From Candidatus Heimdallarchaeota archaeon B3_Heim (GTDB lineage Archaea > Asgardarchaeota > Heimdallarchaeia > Hodarchaeales > Hodarchaeaceae), in NCBI GenBank assembly GCA_003144275.1, contig NJBF01000001.1:1-64000 (forward strand): 64,000 bases of DNA, written 5' to 3'. A program made the translations under genes and the position numbers. The notes under the pieces were generated by a model. It saw nothing but the letters and a program-made list of their open reading frames with translations. It did not search any database and was not told where the DNA came from. The stretch's first letter is position 1, and the number at the start of each line of letters is the position of its first letter. This document shows, one piece after another, positions 52,814 through 61,443 of the stretch.

Positions 52814-52976
52814 AATTAAAATCCAGCTATTTAATGTATGAGGATTTCATTTCTTAAAACATTCATTCAATAATATATATTTCTTGGATCCAAAGTTCCG
52901 CAAGTTTATCAATGGATCCAGTTTCTTTCATTTTTGATATTTGAAAAATTAAGTAATCAAAAGAGAACATCATAAA

Positions 52977-53064
52977 TGGTGCGGGGGGTGAGATTTGAAC
53001 TCACGAACGCCTACACGACTAGGACCTCAACCTAGCTCCTTTGACCTGGCTGGGAAACCCCCGC
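52977..53064 (-). tRNA. tRNA-Leu (GAG anticodon), CCA encoded
   Basis: Type II tRNA on the minus strand. Acceptor arm GCGGGGG pairs with CCCCCGC; the anticodon stem CTAGG/CCTAG encloses loop TTGAGGT with anticodon GAG (leucine, CTC/CTT codons). A long variable arm (CGTGTAGGCGTTC) precedes the T arm GTGAGTTCAAATCTCAC. The discriminator A and a CCA tail are present in the DNA (52977-52980). No intron. Its 5' end is 12 bases from the stop of the Rpb8-like gene on the same strand. Confidence 0.95.
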
Positions 53065-53076
53065 GTGTTTGCTATA

Positions 53077-53442
53077 TTACCGTACAATGATCATATACTC
53101 TTTAAAGGGTAATTTGAATTCTGGCAGAACTTTTCCCGAGAATAAACGAAATGTTAGCCCACCAGAGGAAAAGGAATAGATCTTTTCTTTTCCAACTGGC
53201 TTTGTCCTATAGCTAGTGGCATTTAAAGCTACTTTAGCATCTTTAAATGATGGTTTCTTTTTCTTAGCTGCGGAAATAACTTCGATCTGGAGATTCTTTG
53301 CATCGTGTAAATCGGCTATTTTTGAAGGAATTTCAATTTTTCCTCTGAGACCCAACTTCTCATCTCTAAAATCTATTAGCCACAGATTATTATCTAAATC
53401 TTCCTCTAGCTGAAATACTTCCGCATTTATTATCATGTTCAT
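53077..53442 (-). CDS. Probable RNA polymerase subunit Rpb8/RpoG
   Basis: 121-residue beta-barrel protein. The strongest match is at the end: KIYSFSSGGLTFRLFSGKVLP-PFKEYMIIV corresponds to the Rpb8 end ([25 protein letters not shown]). The N-terminal AEVFQLEEDLDNNLWLIDFRDEKLGLRGKIEIPSK fits the first OB strands of Rpb8/archaeal RpoG. RpoG is found in Crenarchaeota, Korarchaeota and Asgard archaea, not in most Euryarchaeota. It is 2 bases downstream of the Lsm gene and ends 12 bases before the tRNA. Fairly but not fully sure, as the family is weakly conserved. Confidence 0.62.
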   Translation of the reverse strand: MNMIINAEVFQLEEDLDNNLWLIDFRDEKLGLRGKIEIPSKIADLHDAKNLQIEVISAAKKKKPSFKDAKVALNATSYRTKPVGKEKIYSFSSGGLTFRLFSGKVLPEFKLPFKEYMIIVR

Positions 53443-53444
53443 TC

Positions 53445-53888
53445 CTACTCTTCTGAAGCTTGATCGCTTGCATATCGGTTAAAAATTGCCCGAACTCGGT
53501 CTGCAACTGGTCCTGTTCCTTCAACACCTGTTTCAGAAACTTTCACTCTTTCAAGAACTACTATTAATCCGGCTTCATCATAGACTTTCACGTCCCCAGG
53601 ACGACGAAAGATCTGTTCCAGTTCATCTTTCAACCCTGAAAGATCAAATGGGGCTTCTTCTAAATAAATCTCTGCTATTTGGTCACCATTTAAGCAAATA
53701 CGATGAATTTCGTTACTATCATCATCACGCTTGGCTTTTATTAGTACACAGGTTAGAGTTTCTGGTGATAATCCCTTAAGTTCTCCAACGAATTTTTTCC
53801 CATTCTTGAGAATAACTGCTACTCTTTTGTTGTTAAATGCAGTGATTTCTTTTTGAAAAGTTCTTTTGGCTTGACCGACCATGGACAT
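53445..53888 (-). CDS. Lsm/Sm-like RNA-binding protein with C-terminal extension
   Basis: The N-terminal ~80 residues have the Sm fold: Sm1-type NNKRVAVILKNGKKFVGELKGLSPETLTCVLI and Sm2-type HRICLNGDQIAEIYL. A ~65-residue C-terminal domain (LKDELEQIFRRPGDVKVYDEAGLIVVLERVKVSETGVEG) follows, as in SmAP3-type archaeal proteins. It probably binds U-rich RNA as a ring. It forms a two-gene unit with the Rpb8-like gene. Confidence 0.85.
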   Translation of the reverse strand: MSMVGQAKRTFQKEITAFNNKRVAVILKNGKKFVGELKGLSPETLTCVLIKAKRDDDSNEIHRICLNGDQIAEIYLEEAPFDLSGLKDELEQIFRRPGDVKVYDEAGLIVVLERVKVSETGVEGTGPVADRVRAIFNRYASDQASEE

Positions 53889-54142
53889 GTAAAAGCCTCC
53901 TTACAAAACAAGCAGACATCGTTATTAGTAAATCCTTTAGATATTCATCCAAAATTTGCTTTGTAACGGTAATCTGGCTGGTTAAATGTGCAATTATCTT
54001 GTATATATATTTTTTCTGAAGTCCTGTTGAGAATATATGGAGTATAAGAATTCATTTTAAGGAAAACCAACATTTTTAATTGATAAACGCCTTTCTGAGT
54101 CTAAAAAGTAAGTATCAAGATCTTTGCCAACGAACAAGCTAC

Positions 54143-54451
54143 TTACATCTGTTCAACAGTTCTAGCCTCTATAAGAAGGGACCAATCAAGATTTAGTTTG
54201 ATAAGTTTTTCTAATTTCAGATCTAGTTCATCCTTTTGTCCAAAAGCTAAGGCTATATCTCCCGTCTTTATATCTACAAAAGTATCCTCATTGAAAGTAA
54301 ACTTATATTCAGAATTATCATCAGATAGGATTACATAAGCATCTACTTTCTCTTTTACCTTGCAAAAGAATTGAAATTTTGTTGTAGCAGCAATATTGGC
54401 AAGAGACAAAATAGTTATCTCCTCATAGGGTCTAATTGAAGTTCTTTTCAT
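54143..54451 (-). CDS. Small hypothetical protein, possibly OB-fold
   Basis: 102 residues, no family recognised. The central part, KFQFFCKVKEKVDAYVILSD then YKFTFNEDTFVDIKTGDIALAFGQKDE, has the alternation of strands and a G-D turn seen in OB folds, so nucleic-acid binding is conceivable. Ribosome site AGAGAGGATTACG precedes the ATG. It stands alone between the Lsm gene and TFS. Confidence 0.5.
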   Translation of the reverse strand: MKRTSIRPYEEITILSLANIAATTKFQFFCKVKEKVDAYVILSDDNSEYKFTFNEDTFVDIKTGDIALAFGQKDELDLKLEKLIKLNLDWSLLIEARTVEQM

Positions 54452-54627
54452 CGTAATCCTCTCTTGTTAGCTGATTCCAGTTTTATGATTGAAATAATTA
54501 ATATTCCTCATTCCTAACAAATCAATCTTTTGGGGGTCATCCTTTCTTAACTGAAAAAACTCAGCTTCTTTAAAACTTTAGGAGAGTTCTGCTTACACTG
54601 AGCCCAAAATGACTGGAGTTAATTTTA

Positions 54628-54972
54628 ATGGAATTTTGTGAATGTGGAGCCCTTCTTGTCCCTGATAAGAAGACGGATGGAACCATCGTAATGAAATGCA
54701 ATTCATGTGGGAAAACGATAGGTGCTGACTCTAAGTCTAATTCAAAAGCTTTCGAGATTAAACAAACCATAAGACACTCAGATTTAGAAAAAACAGTCAT
54801 TATTGATGATGAAAATGAAGTACAAACTATGCCCACAGCAACTGCAAGCTGTGAAAAATGTGGACATCATGAAGCTGTATACTGGCAGCTTCAAACACGG
54901 AGTGCTGATGAAGCTTCCACTACATTTTATCGGTGTACGAAATGCAAATTTACATGGCGTGATTATGGCTAA
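54628..54972 (+). CDS. tfs: Transcription cleavage factor TFS (TFIIS-like)
   Basis: Stimulates RNA cleavage by stalled polymerase. N-terminal zinc ribbon CECGALL-x-CNSCGK and C-terminal TFIIS-type ribbon SCEKCGHHEAVYWQLQTRSADEASTTFYRCTKCKFTW. The catalytic Asp-Glu at the ribbon tip (RSADEAST) is present, so it should be active. 114 residues. Converges with fibrillarin. Confidence 0.95.
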   Translation: MEFCECGALLVPDKKTDGTIVMKCNSCGKTIGADSKSNSKAFEIKQTIRHSDLEKTVIIDDENEVQTMPTATASCEKCGHHEAVYWQLQTRSADEASTTFYRCTKCKFTWRDYG

Positions 54973-54987
54973 AAGTAATAAATGAGG

Positions 54988-55668
54988 TTATGCTTTTTTT
55001 ATGATCATAACCGCATGCTTCTTCTCAAAAGCGTCAATAGTTGAACTTTCGAGTACTTGTAACCCAAAATCGTCTTCTAATACTTTCATCTGATTGGAAA
55101 ACACCTCTTCTGGTTCAAGAGAAACATCAATACTTTGAGATTTTATGGCTATAACACCTACTCCCCCTGGCTTCAGGTACTCTTGTGCATTTCTACCAAA
55201 AATTGTTGCTTGCTCAGGCTGGGAAACATCTTGATATATAAGATCGACATCAAAAACATAGGAGGAATACTCTTCTGGCCTTCTAGCATCAGCAAGAATT
55301 GGAATCATATTTGAACGTTCTTCTGCAAGGCGATAAAACTTTCTCATGACTTTTGGAGAGAATTCGACTCCATATATAAACCCGTCATCTAAAATATCAG
55401 AGAAATGAGAAGGAGTTGTGCCTGTAGAGACCCCCAAGTAAAGGATATTTTTTCCTTTCAGTTGTGGAAGAAGTTTCATTCCCGATAAGTAAGCTGCAGC
55501 AAATTTTGATCGAAACGGATCCCAAAGTCTATACTCCTCGTTGTCAACCTTGATTAATCTCTCGCCGTACACAGAAGTCCCAGGAACTTTGTTTTGAGTG
55601 GCGAGACGATTTTTTTGATCAATTTTTAACTGGTACATTCCCCGAATCATTGTTTCTTTTACTTGCAT
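54988..55668 (-). CDS. flpA: Fibrillarin-like rRNA/tRNA 2'-O-methyltransferase
   Basis: Catalytic subunit of box C/D RNPs. The SAM site is YLGVSTGTTPSHFSDIL, then IYGVEFSPKVMRKFYRLAEER and ILADARRPEEY, DLIYQDVSQPEQATIF and GVIAIKSQSIDVS. Catalytic Lys/Asp positions appear intact. It is 27 bases downstream of Nop5 on the same strand, the standard archaeal pair. Confidence 0.96.
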   Translation of the reverse strand: MQVKETMIRGMYQLKIDQKNRLATQNKVPGTSVYGERLIKVDNEEYRLWDPFRSKFAAAYLSGMKLLPQLKGKNILYLGVSTGTTPSHFSDILDDGFIYGVEFSPKVMRKFYRLAEERSNMIPILADARRPEEYSSYVFDVDLIYQDVSQPEQATIFGRNAQEYLKPGGVGVIAIKSQSIDVSLEPEEVFSNQMKVLEDDFGLQVLESSTIDAFEKKHAVMIIKKA

Positions 55669-55695
55669 TTTTTCACCTTGAGATTACTATAATTA

Positions 55696-56982
55696 TCAAT
55701 CTTTCTTCGTATACCGTCGTTTTTTATGTTTTGAGTCTTTTCTTGGCCCAGATTTCTTTGATCCTTTTTGATACGGTTTTCCGCGCTTTCCTCTAGGCTT
55801 ATAGTCTTTTTTCTTCTGCTTTCTTGTTCTCTGCTTCTCTGAAGGCTCGGGGAAGGATTCCTTTATCTCGTCTATTCTTTTCTCAAGATCTTTTAATAAC
55901 GTTGGAGCAATAAACTCGCCACTGAAAAAGTCAACTCGTGCAGCAATACTCAATTTTCCCGCTAATGCCCTAGCAATTTTCCCTCTCTGGTGCATTTTTG
56001 CAGAATGAATGAATTGAGATTGAAAGATGACACCATGTTTCGGAGGATCTTCTCCTGATCTTAAATGCCTGAATAATGCTTTTTCTGCACCTAGGACTTG
56101 AATTGTTCCTGAAGATCTTTTTGCTAGATTCTCCAAACTCCCTACAAGGGAGATGAGACGAGCTCCAAGCAAACTTCCTACAAGTAATTGTAAGTTAGGA
56201 GCTACTTCCTTCATGCTTTCTTCAATGTATTTTTCTAAGGTTTCTTTGGTGTTAAGGATTTCCACTCCAAAGGATGCCAAATTGGATATCGGATTCATAT
56301 CATATGTTGAAATTTCAGCACCAAGAGATTTTTCTGCAGCTTCGTGAATTAGTTCTTGTCTTCGTTCAGATAGTGAAACAATTTCATCGGTTGCTATTTC
56401 TGACCGAAGCTTTCCCTGCATTTTTGATACAAGTCTTATGTATTGATTATTATCTCTCACCAATTCCTGTAATTCTGGAAAATGAATCCCATACCATTCC
56501 GATAAGCGAGCAAAAATCAAGTTTAAAATTGAATTAATATCATCAATACTATTAATTGCTTGAGCAAGATATTTATCCCTAGCTTCTACGTTCTCCCGTA
56601 AGAGAGTCTGAGTATGAACAAGAGATTTCTTGCGCATTAAAGAGATAAGATCTGTTGGACTTGCTAGATTTAATTTTTCAACAAGATATGCATTTATATT
56701 AGTTCTAAATGTGGAAAATTCTCCTGTACTTGCAAAACGAACCTGGTCATATCCAATCTCCCGTAAATGGTCAACTATCATTGCATTATCAGAAACAATT
56801 TCTTCTGTTATGTCTGGTAAGGCCTTTCGTATTTCTTCCTCATGCTCGTGAAGAAAAACTTTGAACTGATGAGTTAAAATTGTTTCAATGTTTGTAAACA
56901 TAACGGAATCAAATATCTTTGTCGATTCAGAAGTCATCTCTCCAAAGATAACCCCTGCTGCTGATACTAGTACGCCTTTCAA
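55696..56982 (-). CDS. Nop5 (Nop56/58) box C/D RNP core protein
   Basis: Scaffold of the box C/D methylation RNP. N-terminal domain, coiled coil (around SRYEIATDEIVSLSERR) and the NOP domain GSLLGARLISLVGSLENLAKRSSGTIQVLGAEKALFRHL then PPKHGVIFQSQFIHSA are evident. A ~55-residue Lys/Arg-rich tail resembles that of eukaryotic Nop58/56. The open frame begins at an ATG at 57009, but the TTG at 56982 (giving KGVLVSAAGVIFGE) fits the family and follows GGGTGTG by 7 bases. Operon with fibrillarin. Confidence 0.94.
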   Translation of the reverse strand: MKGVLVSAAGVIFGEMTSESTKIFDSVMFTNIETILTHQFKVFLHEHEEEIRKALPDITEEIVSDNAMIVDHLREIGYDQVRFASTGEFSTFRTNINAYLVEKLNLASPTDLISLMRKKSLVHTQTLLRENVEARDKYLAQAINSIDDINSILNLIFARLSEWYGIHFPELQELVRDNNQYIRLVSKMQGKLRSEIATDEIVSLSERRQELIHEAAEKSLGAEISTYDMNPISNLASFGVEILNTKETLEKYIEESMKEVAPNLQLLVGSLLGARLISLVGSLENLAKRSSGTIQVLGAEKALFRHLRSGEDPPKHGVIFQSQFIHSAKMHQRGKIARALAGKLSIAARVDFFSGEFIAPTLLKDLEKRIDEIKESFPEPSEKQRTRKQKKKDYKPRGKRGKPYQKGSKKSGPRKDSKHKKRRYTKKD

Positions 56983-57185
56983 TTTTACACACCCGATTAT
57001 ATAATTCATGCAAACCTATTCCCAGATATAATTCTTTCTTTCAAAATCATTAGTTACTGTAAATCAATCTGAGGAGGAAGAACTATCTCTACTCTGTTCT
57101 AATGTAAACTTTGGGTTAGAAGATACTTATTTTATCATGAGTAAAACCTATATTGAAATGCTTAAAGCGAATACTGGAATAGAAA

Positions 57186-57371
57186 ATGATGCGACAAAAA
57201 CCCATAAGTATCAAAATTCCTGATCAAATACTCATTCTCATCGATAACTTCGTACGCCTTGGCCAATATGAATCAAGATCCCATTTTTTGCGTACGGCTA
57301 TTGAGGAGTTGCTTAAACAGGAAAGGGAAACTTGGGATAAATTAGTGGATCAGATTTCACAGAAAGAATAA
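57186..57371 (+). CDS. Ribbon-helix-helix DNA-binding protein
   Basis: 61 residues of CopG/MetJ type. One beta-strand (KPISIKIPDQ), helix A (ILILIDNFVRLG) and helix B (SRSHFLRTAIEELLKQER) with the conserved turn Y-x-S-R-S. It probably acts as a dimeric repressor. It leads the string of M50 protease and AN1 protein (gaps of 12 and 2 bases) and could regulate that operon. A toxin-antitoxin role is unlikely because no toxin-like gene adjoins. Confidence 0.82.
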   Translation: MMRQKPISIKIPDQILILIDNFVRLGQYESRSHFLRTAIEELLKQERETWDKLVDQISQKE

Positions 57372-57383
57372 CTTGGATGAATT

Positions 57384-58019
57384 ATGTATTCATTTTCTCA
57401 GGAAGAAAAGCGGCAACTTTTTTTTGCGAGTATTATTTTTGTAATAGTCGAATTGTCAATACTTGTCAATCCAATGAACCTTTTGGATCTTATAATTACA
57501 GGCACAAATGATACATCTAATCTCATTGAATTAATATTCATTCTTTGTATTTCAGGAATTTTAATTCTCCCATTATTCGTATTGCACGAATTAGCCCATA
57601 AATATACAGCTTTAAGATATGGATTTCCTGCAAAATTTCATTTGGATCAAAATATGGCCGCATTTTCACTAATTACAGCTCTTTTTCCTTTTAAGATAAT
57701 CGCACCTGGTGCAGTTATTTGGTATGGTAATCCTTCTGACAGAATTAGAGCCAATGTATCCATAATGGGACCTATAGTGAATATCTTTTTAGGAGGATGT
57801 TTAATAATTATTTCAACACTTATCCCCCCTTTGTGGGATTCTATCCTAGTTTTCATCAGTAAAGCTTCATTTGATATCGCCCTCTTCAATCTTCTACCAT
57901 TCTCTATCTTAGATGGAGCAAAGGTCTATAGATGGAATCAGGAGGTTTATTACGTTTTATTCGGTTTTACAGCTTTTATTTGGCTTTTTCATCCTCTGGG
58001 TATATTGAGTGGTATTTAA
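57384..58019 (+). CDS. M50-family membrane metalloprotease (site-2-protease-like)
   Basis: Membrane protease of the S2P/rhomboid-like regulated proteolysis type. Zinc motif HELAH (His68, Glu69, His72) in an early helix and the second metal-ligand region NLLPFSILDGAKVY near residue 185 (Asp in LDG). Four or five hydrophobic helices are present. Between them, GAVIWYGNPSDRIRANVSIMGPIVNIFLGG is typical of M50 proteins. No PDZ domain. It lies 12 bases after the RHH gene and 2 bases before the AN1 gene. Confidence 0.87.
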   Translation: MYSFSQEEKRQLFFASIIFVIVELSILVNPMNLLDLIITGTNDTSNLIELIFILCISGILILPLFVLHELAHKYTALRYGFPAKFHLDQNMAAFSLITALFPFKIIAPGAVIWYGNPSDRIRANVSIMGPIVNIFLGGCLIIISTLIPPLWDSILVFISKASFDIALFNLLPFSILDGAKVYRWNQEVYYVLFGFTAFIWLFHPLGILSGI

Positions 58020-58021
58020 CG

Positions 58022-58438
58022 ATGAATTCATTAACTTTACGAGAACAAAGTTCTCTAGGGATAGCATTCGGACTTATTCTGTCCTTATTACTCTCATTTC
58101 TCTTATTTTCTGGAAGTAATGAAGCACTGCTCCTGATATTGTGGGGGATAATTGCAGTAGCATTCTCAGTAATATTCGCGTATTCGTTTGTTTTTCAATC
58201 AACACCCTCCCATTCTGAGATAAGGGATTCATTCCATTCATCTTCAGGAATGGATTCATTTAGTCCGAGAATAATTCCTCCTTCCAAAATGAGGAAAAAA
58301 ACACAAATTGAGGGGCAATGCAGTCAGTGTGGATCACCTACTTTGCTTGGATTTACTTGTTCTTATTGTGGAAGATATTTTTGTCCAGATCATCGTCTTC
58401 CAGAAAAACATGAATGCACTGGGCTTTATCACAAATAA
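58022..58438 (+). CDS. Membrane protein with AN1-type zinc finger
   Basis: Two transmembrane helices (IAFGLILSLLLSFLLFS and LLILWGIIAVAFSVIFAYSF), a Ser-rich linker and a C-terminal AN1 zinc finger with all ligands: C-x2-C-x9-C-x2-C-x4-C-x2-H-x5-H-x-C in CSQCGSPTLLGFTCSYCGRY and FCPDHRLPEKHEC. AN1 fingers are found in eukaryotic ubiquitin- and stress-linked proteins, and in archaea often next to rhomboid or M50 proteases. The frame extends back to 57932, but the ATG at 58022, just after the protease stop, is the likely start. Confidence 0.88.
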   Translation: MNSLTLREQSSLGIAFGLILSLLLSFLLFSGSNEALLLILWGIIAVAFSVIFAYSFVFQSTPSHSEIRDSFHSSSGMDSFSPRIIPPSKMRKKTQIEGQCSQCGSPTLLGFTCSYCGRYFCPDHRLPEKHECTGLYHK

Positions 58439-58446
58439 AAACAGAT

Positions 58447-59913
58447 TTAAGAAGAAAAGGCATGTACAAGTTCTGATATAAGAAGATTGAGCATACCTAA
58501 ACAAAGAAACAAGAAGTAAAAGGCATTGAACAGATAAAAACCTCCAAGGGTACAATACTTAACGAAACCAAGAACGAGAATGAGCATATAGATCAATTCC
58601 ACTATTGTGAGTTTATCTAATGGAATATGATCATGGATTTTTTGGCGAGACGAATCAGCTATTCCTGATAAGTTATATTTTGGTGTTCTTACAAATTCTC
58701 CTCCTTTCTTTACAAACCCCGTGAGCGTTCCCACTGCCATTCGTACAACTAAACCTCCTCCCCAAAAGAGGAAAAGAGGGATAAGGAATAAATCCCACCT
58801 TGCTCTTTCTGCACGAATAATTGCTGATGCATAGGCCACAATTCCACAAACTATGGCAACTGTAAAAAGGAGTCCAAAAATAGAAAAAATCTCTGTGTTG
58901 AACGAAGGGCTGAATATCAACAAAGTGCTAGTGATTGTATTAATTACTATCATAAAAGGAATGAAATATTGGGCTAGATGAAATATGCCTTGTATTTTAC
59001 ATACAAATGAGCAATTAGGAGATAGAAACAAAAATAAAAGAAAATTTTTCCTAATATTTTGTGAAAACCCCTTAGACCATCTACTCTGTTGGATAATCCA
59101 TGTCCGAAGAGTTGGGGGGATTTCTTGATTATTAACTACACCAGTTAAATAAACAAGTTCATAACCCTTCATTTGAGCTCTATAGGCAAGATCTAAATCT
59201 TCAGCTAAGGTATCTGAGGACCATCCTCCGCTTGCATCTATCGCTGCTCGTCTCCAAATACCACCCGTTCCATTAAAGGATATATAAGCACTTAAACACT
59301 TCCGTCCGATTTTTTCAACCCAAAAATGACCATCTAATCCAATGGACATCGCGCGTGTGAATAATGAATAATTGAGATTGGAGTACCCCCACCTTGCCTG
59401 TACGGCTCCAATATCATTTCTATCCTTGAAATAATGGATACAATTATGTAAAAAATTCGGATTAATTACAAAATCTGAATCAAACATTGCAACAAATTCA
59501 GAATTATCTTTACTTAATCCATTTCTTAAAGCACCTGCTTTAAATCCATCTCGTGTAGATCTTCGAATGATATTTACATTAAATCCTTTTTCTTTTAAGC
59601 GTTTGATATTTAATTCAATCAATCTTGAAGTATCATCTGTGGAATCATCAAGAATTTGAAATTTTAAACGATCTAATGGATAAATAATATTCTCTAAATT
59701 TACTAGTGTTTTCTCTATTATTTTTGATTCATTATAAATAGGTAACTGAATAGTAACAGAAGGAAGCTCCAATTCACTATATTTCTCTTTAGGAATGGGA
59801 TCCTTCCAATTAACAGACGTAGTTGCAAGGAAAAAAAAATTAACAGGATATGGGATAATGATAAGAGCAGATATTAAATTTAAACTTAATATTATCAAGA
59901 GAATTATATCCAT
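58447..59913 (-). CDS. Family 2 glycosyltransferase, cellulose-synthase-like
   Basis: Processive or lipid-directed glycosyltransferase of the membrane. N-terminal helix, then catalytic GT2 domain: VTIQLPIYNE, ILDDSTDDT, the DSD in AMFDSDFVINP, the acceptor-site region TLAEDLDLAYR (ED) and QQSRWSKG (QxxRW). Four C-terminal transmembrane helices follow. The signature order D, DxD, ED, QxxRW suggests a functional enzyme of the CESA/CSLA/ceramide glucosyltransferase type. Product unknown. It is the last core-like gene before the AT-rich accessory end. Confidence 0.9.
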   Translation of the reverse strand: MDIILLIILSLNLISALIIIPYPVNFFFLATTSVNWKDPIPKEKYSELELPSVTIQLPIYNESKIIEKTLVNLENIIYPLDRLKFQILDDSTDDTSRLIELNIKRLKEKGFNVNIIRRSTRDGFKAGALRNGLSKDNSEFVAMFDSDFVINPNFLHNCIHYFKDRNDIGAVQARWGYSNLNYSLFTRAMSIGLDGHFWVEKIGRKCLSAYISFNGTGGIWRRAAIDASGGWSSDTLAEDLDLAYRAQMKGYELVYLTGVVNNQEIPPTLRTWIIQQSRWSKGFSQNIRKNFLLFLFLSPNCSFVCKIQGIFHLAQYFIPFMIVINTITSTLLIFSPSFNTEIFSIFGLLFTVAIVCGIVAYASAIIRAERARWDLFLIPLFLFWGGGLVVRMAVGTLTGFVKKGGEFVRTPKYNLSGIADSSRQKIHDHIPLDKLTIVELIYMLILVLGFVKYCTLGGFYLFNAFYFLFLCLGMLNLLISELVHAFSS

Positions 59914-60491
59914 CTTTCAATTATCCTATATAATACTTAGGTTATCATTTTTTTAGAATTAAATTTTTCCTTATTTTATCGTTCCATTAAATTCAGATTT
60001 AATCGAATATATTTTATTAAACGAAATTTGATGTCTTTTAGCCAAAATATTCTGTAAAGCTAGTTGTCCCATCTAGCATATTTTCTTTGCTTCCCGATAC
60101 TGGTTCAATCATTTTTTGCAACTATATATTTTCTAGCAATTTTTTTTGCCAAAAAATACATTCACAATGGAGTTAATAATTATGCCTATAATAGAATATT
60201 TTAGGCATTCTTGAAATATATTAACAAATATTGAATGACTGATCTTTATTATATAACTGAAAGCTTCTAAGGCTTTGTTTCTAATATAGCTATAACATAT
60301 TTTTTTAGGCATATATTCTCAGATTTTCTGGAGATTGAATTTAAACAGAAATTTTTTCAAAGATCTTTAGTTACTTAAGTCTCGATATGAATTTAGTCAC
60401 CAACATTGGTTATTACACTTCTATAATTTTTTTCAAATTTTCACTGAAAAAAAGATCTAGTGCAGATGAGGCGTACGCCTTTTAATGTCTG
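59914..60491. other. AT-rich boundary region without genes
   Basis: 578 bases of very AT-rich sequence between the glycosyltransferase start and the accessory cluster. I see the minus-strand promoter area of the glycosyltransferase near 59914-60000, no tRNA or inverted terminal repeats, and no coding frame. It marks the change from core genes to accessory genes. Confidence 0.45.
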
Positions 60492-60695
60492 TTATATAAA
60501 AAAAGATTCATCACCTATTCTCATCAATTTCTTATAACGTGAATCTTTCTTTATATTATTTAAGTCAGGATCATCCTTTGCTTCGTCTTTTACTTTATGA
60601 TTTAATTCAATTGCCTTAGTTAGACAATCGATACTTTCCTCAATTTTCTTCTGCAATGCAGTGCAACATGCAAGATTATACCAACTCATATACAC
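60492..60695 (-). pseudogene. TPR-protein remnant or very short TPR protein
   Basis: 67 residues starting from a GTG, reading WYNLACCTALQKKIEESIDCLTKAIELNHK and an acidic DDPDLNNIKKDSRYKKLM end, the closing repeat of many TPR proteins. The same frame stays open upstream for about 18 further codons (with SLYDKAIFKD, part of another TPR helix pair) until a TGA near 60787, without an ATG. It is therefore probably the tail of a larger TPR gene whose front was lost, or a single-repeat protein. It follows the Nmad3-like gene by 50 bases. Confidence 0.5.
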
Positions 60696-60745
60696 TACAT
60701 CCTTAAAGATTGCTTTATCATATAGGGAAATTAATGAAGAATGAT

Positions 60746-61438
60746 CTACGTGATGTTTAAAAGTCTCTTTAAGTTTGTAATGTTCTTTTCATCCTTAATT
60801 AAACGTGGTGGAATACTTCTTTGAATTGATCCAGAAATACCCAATAATGTCTCCATATCTGGTGAAACTGTATGATATATTCTACCTATCTTATTCAATT
60901 TGGGTTTGCTGATAAGAACAGCTTCTTCTAGTAGTCGACTGTTCCCTTTTTTACCTATCACGATAATAAGATCTTTGGAATGATGGCTTCTCTTGATATG
61001 GGCATTATTAGAAAAAAGTTTGTGATGACTCTTAGCAACACTTCTATTTGTTTGACTAAAATCAATGACTTTATCAACTGTGAAATAACCAATTATATAC
61101 AGCGCTTCTTTGTACTTGTTGGTCTTGTAAGGTGTTAAACCTGCATAAAAAACGAGTAAATCATTCTCAATTAGATTCACTAAATAATTCCTTTTAGAAG
61201 TTGGATCACCATAAGTGAATGTTTCGAATTCTGGATCAAAATGGAATTTTCTAGATGCAACTTTTTTGGGAAGATAATCTGACAGAAATTTACCAGACCT
61301 TCCTATAGTGGTTATAAAAGTTCGATTTTCAGCTGATTCTTTTTTTTCAGAAATTGGAATGTATTCAAATGATCCATCATTAAAAATTGGGGCTAAAGCT
61401 CCATCAGTACCCTTGTCAATCCCGATTCTAAGGAGCAT
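60746..61438 (-). CDS. Nucleotide-modification-associated domain (Nmad3-like) protein
   Basis: The start MLLRIGIDKGTDGALAPIF-DGSFEYIPI matches the Nmad3-type opening (LLRVGxDxGxxGxxxPIFxDGSFEYIPIP). The rest includes LLVFYAGLTPYKTNKYKEALYIIGYFTVD. Proteins of this kind were described by comparative genomics next to DNA-modification and conflict genes; biochemical function is unknown. A GTG at 61459 could start it, but the ATG at 61438, 5 bases after the upstream stop, fits the family better. It is part of the minus-strand accessory transcript. Confidence 0.72.
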   Translation of the reverse strand: MLLRIGIDKGTDGALAPIFNDGSFEYIPISEKKESAENRTFITTIGRSGKFLSDYLPKKVASRKFHFDPEFETFTYGDPTSKRNYLVNLIENDLLVFYAGLTPYKTNKYKEALYIIGYFTVDKVIDFSQTNRSVAKSHHKLFSNNAHIKRSHHSKDLIIVIGKKGNSRLLEEAVLISKPKLNKIGRIYHTVSPDMETLLGISGSIQRSIPPRLIKDEKNITNLKRLLNIT

Positions 61439-61443
61439 AGCCT

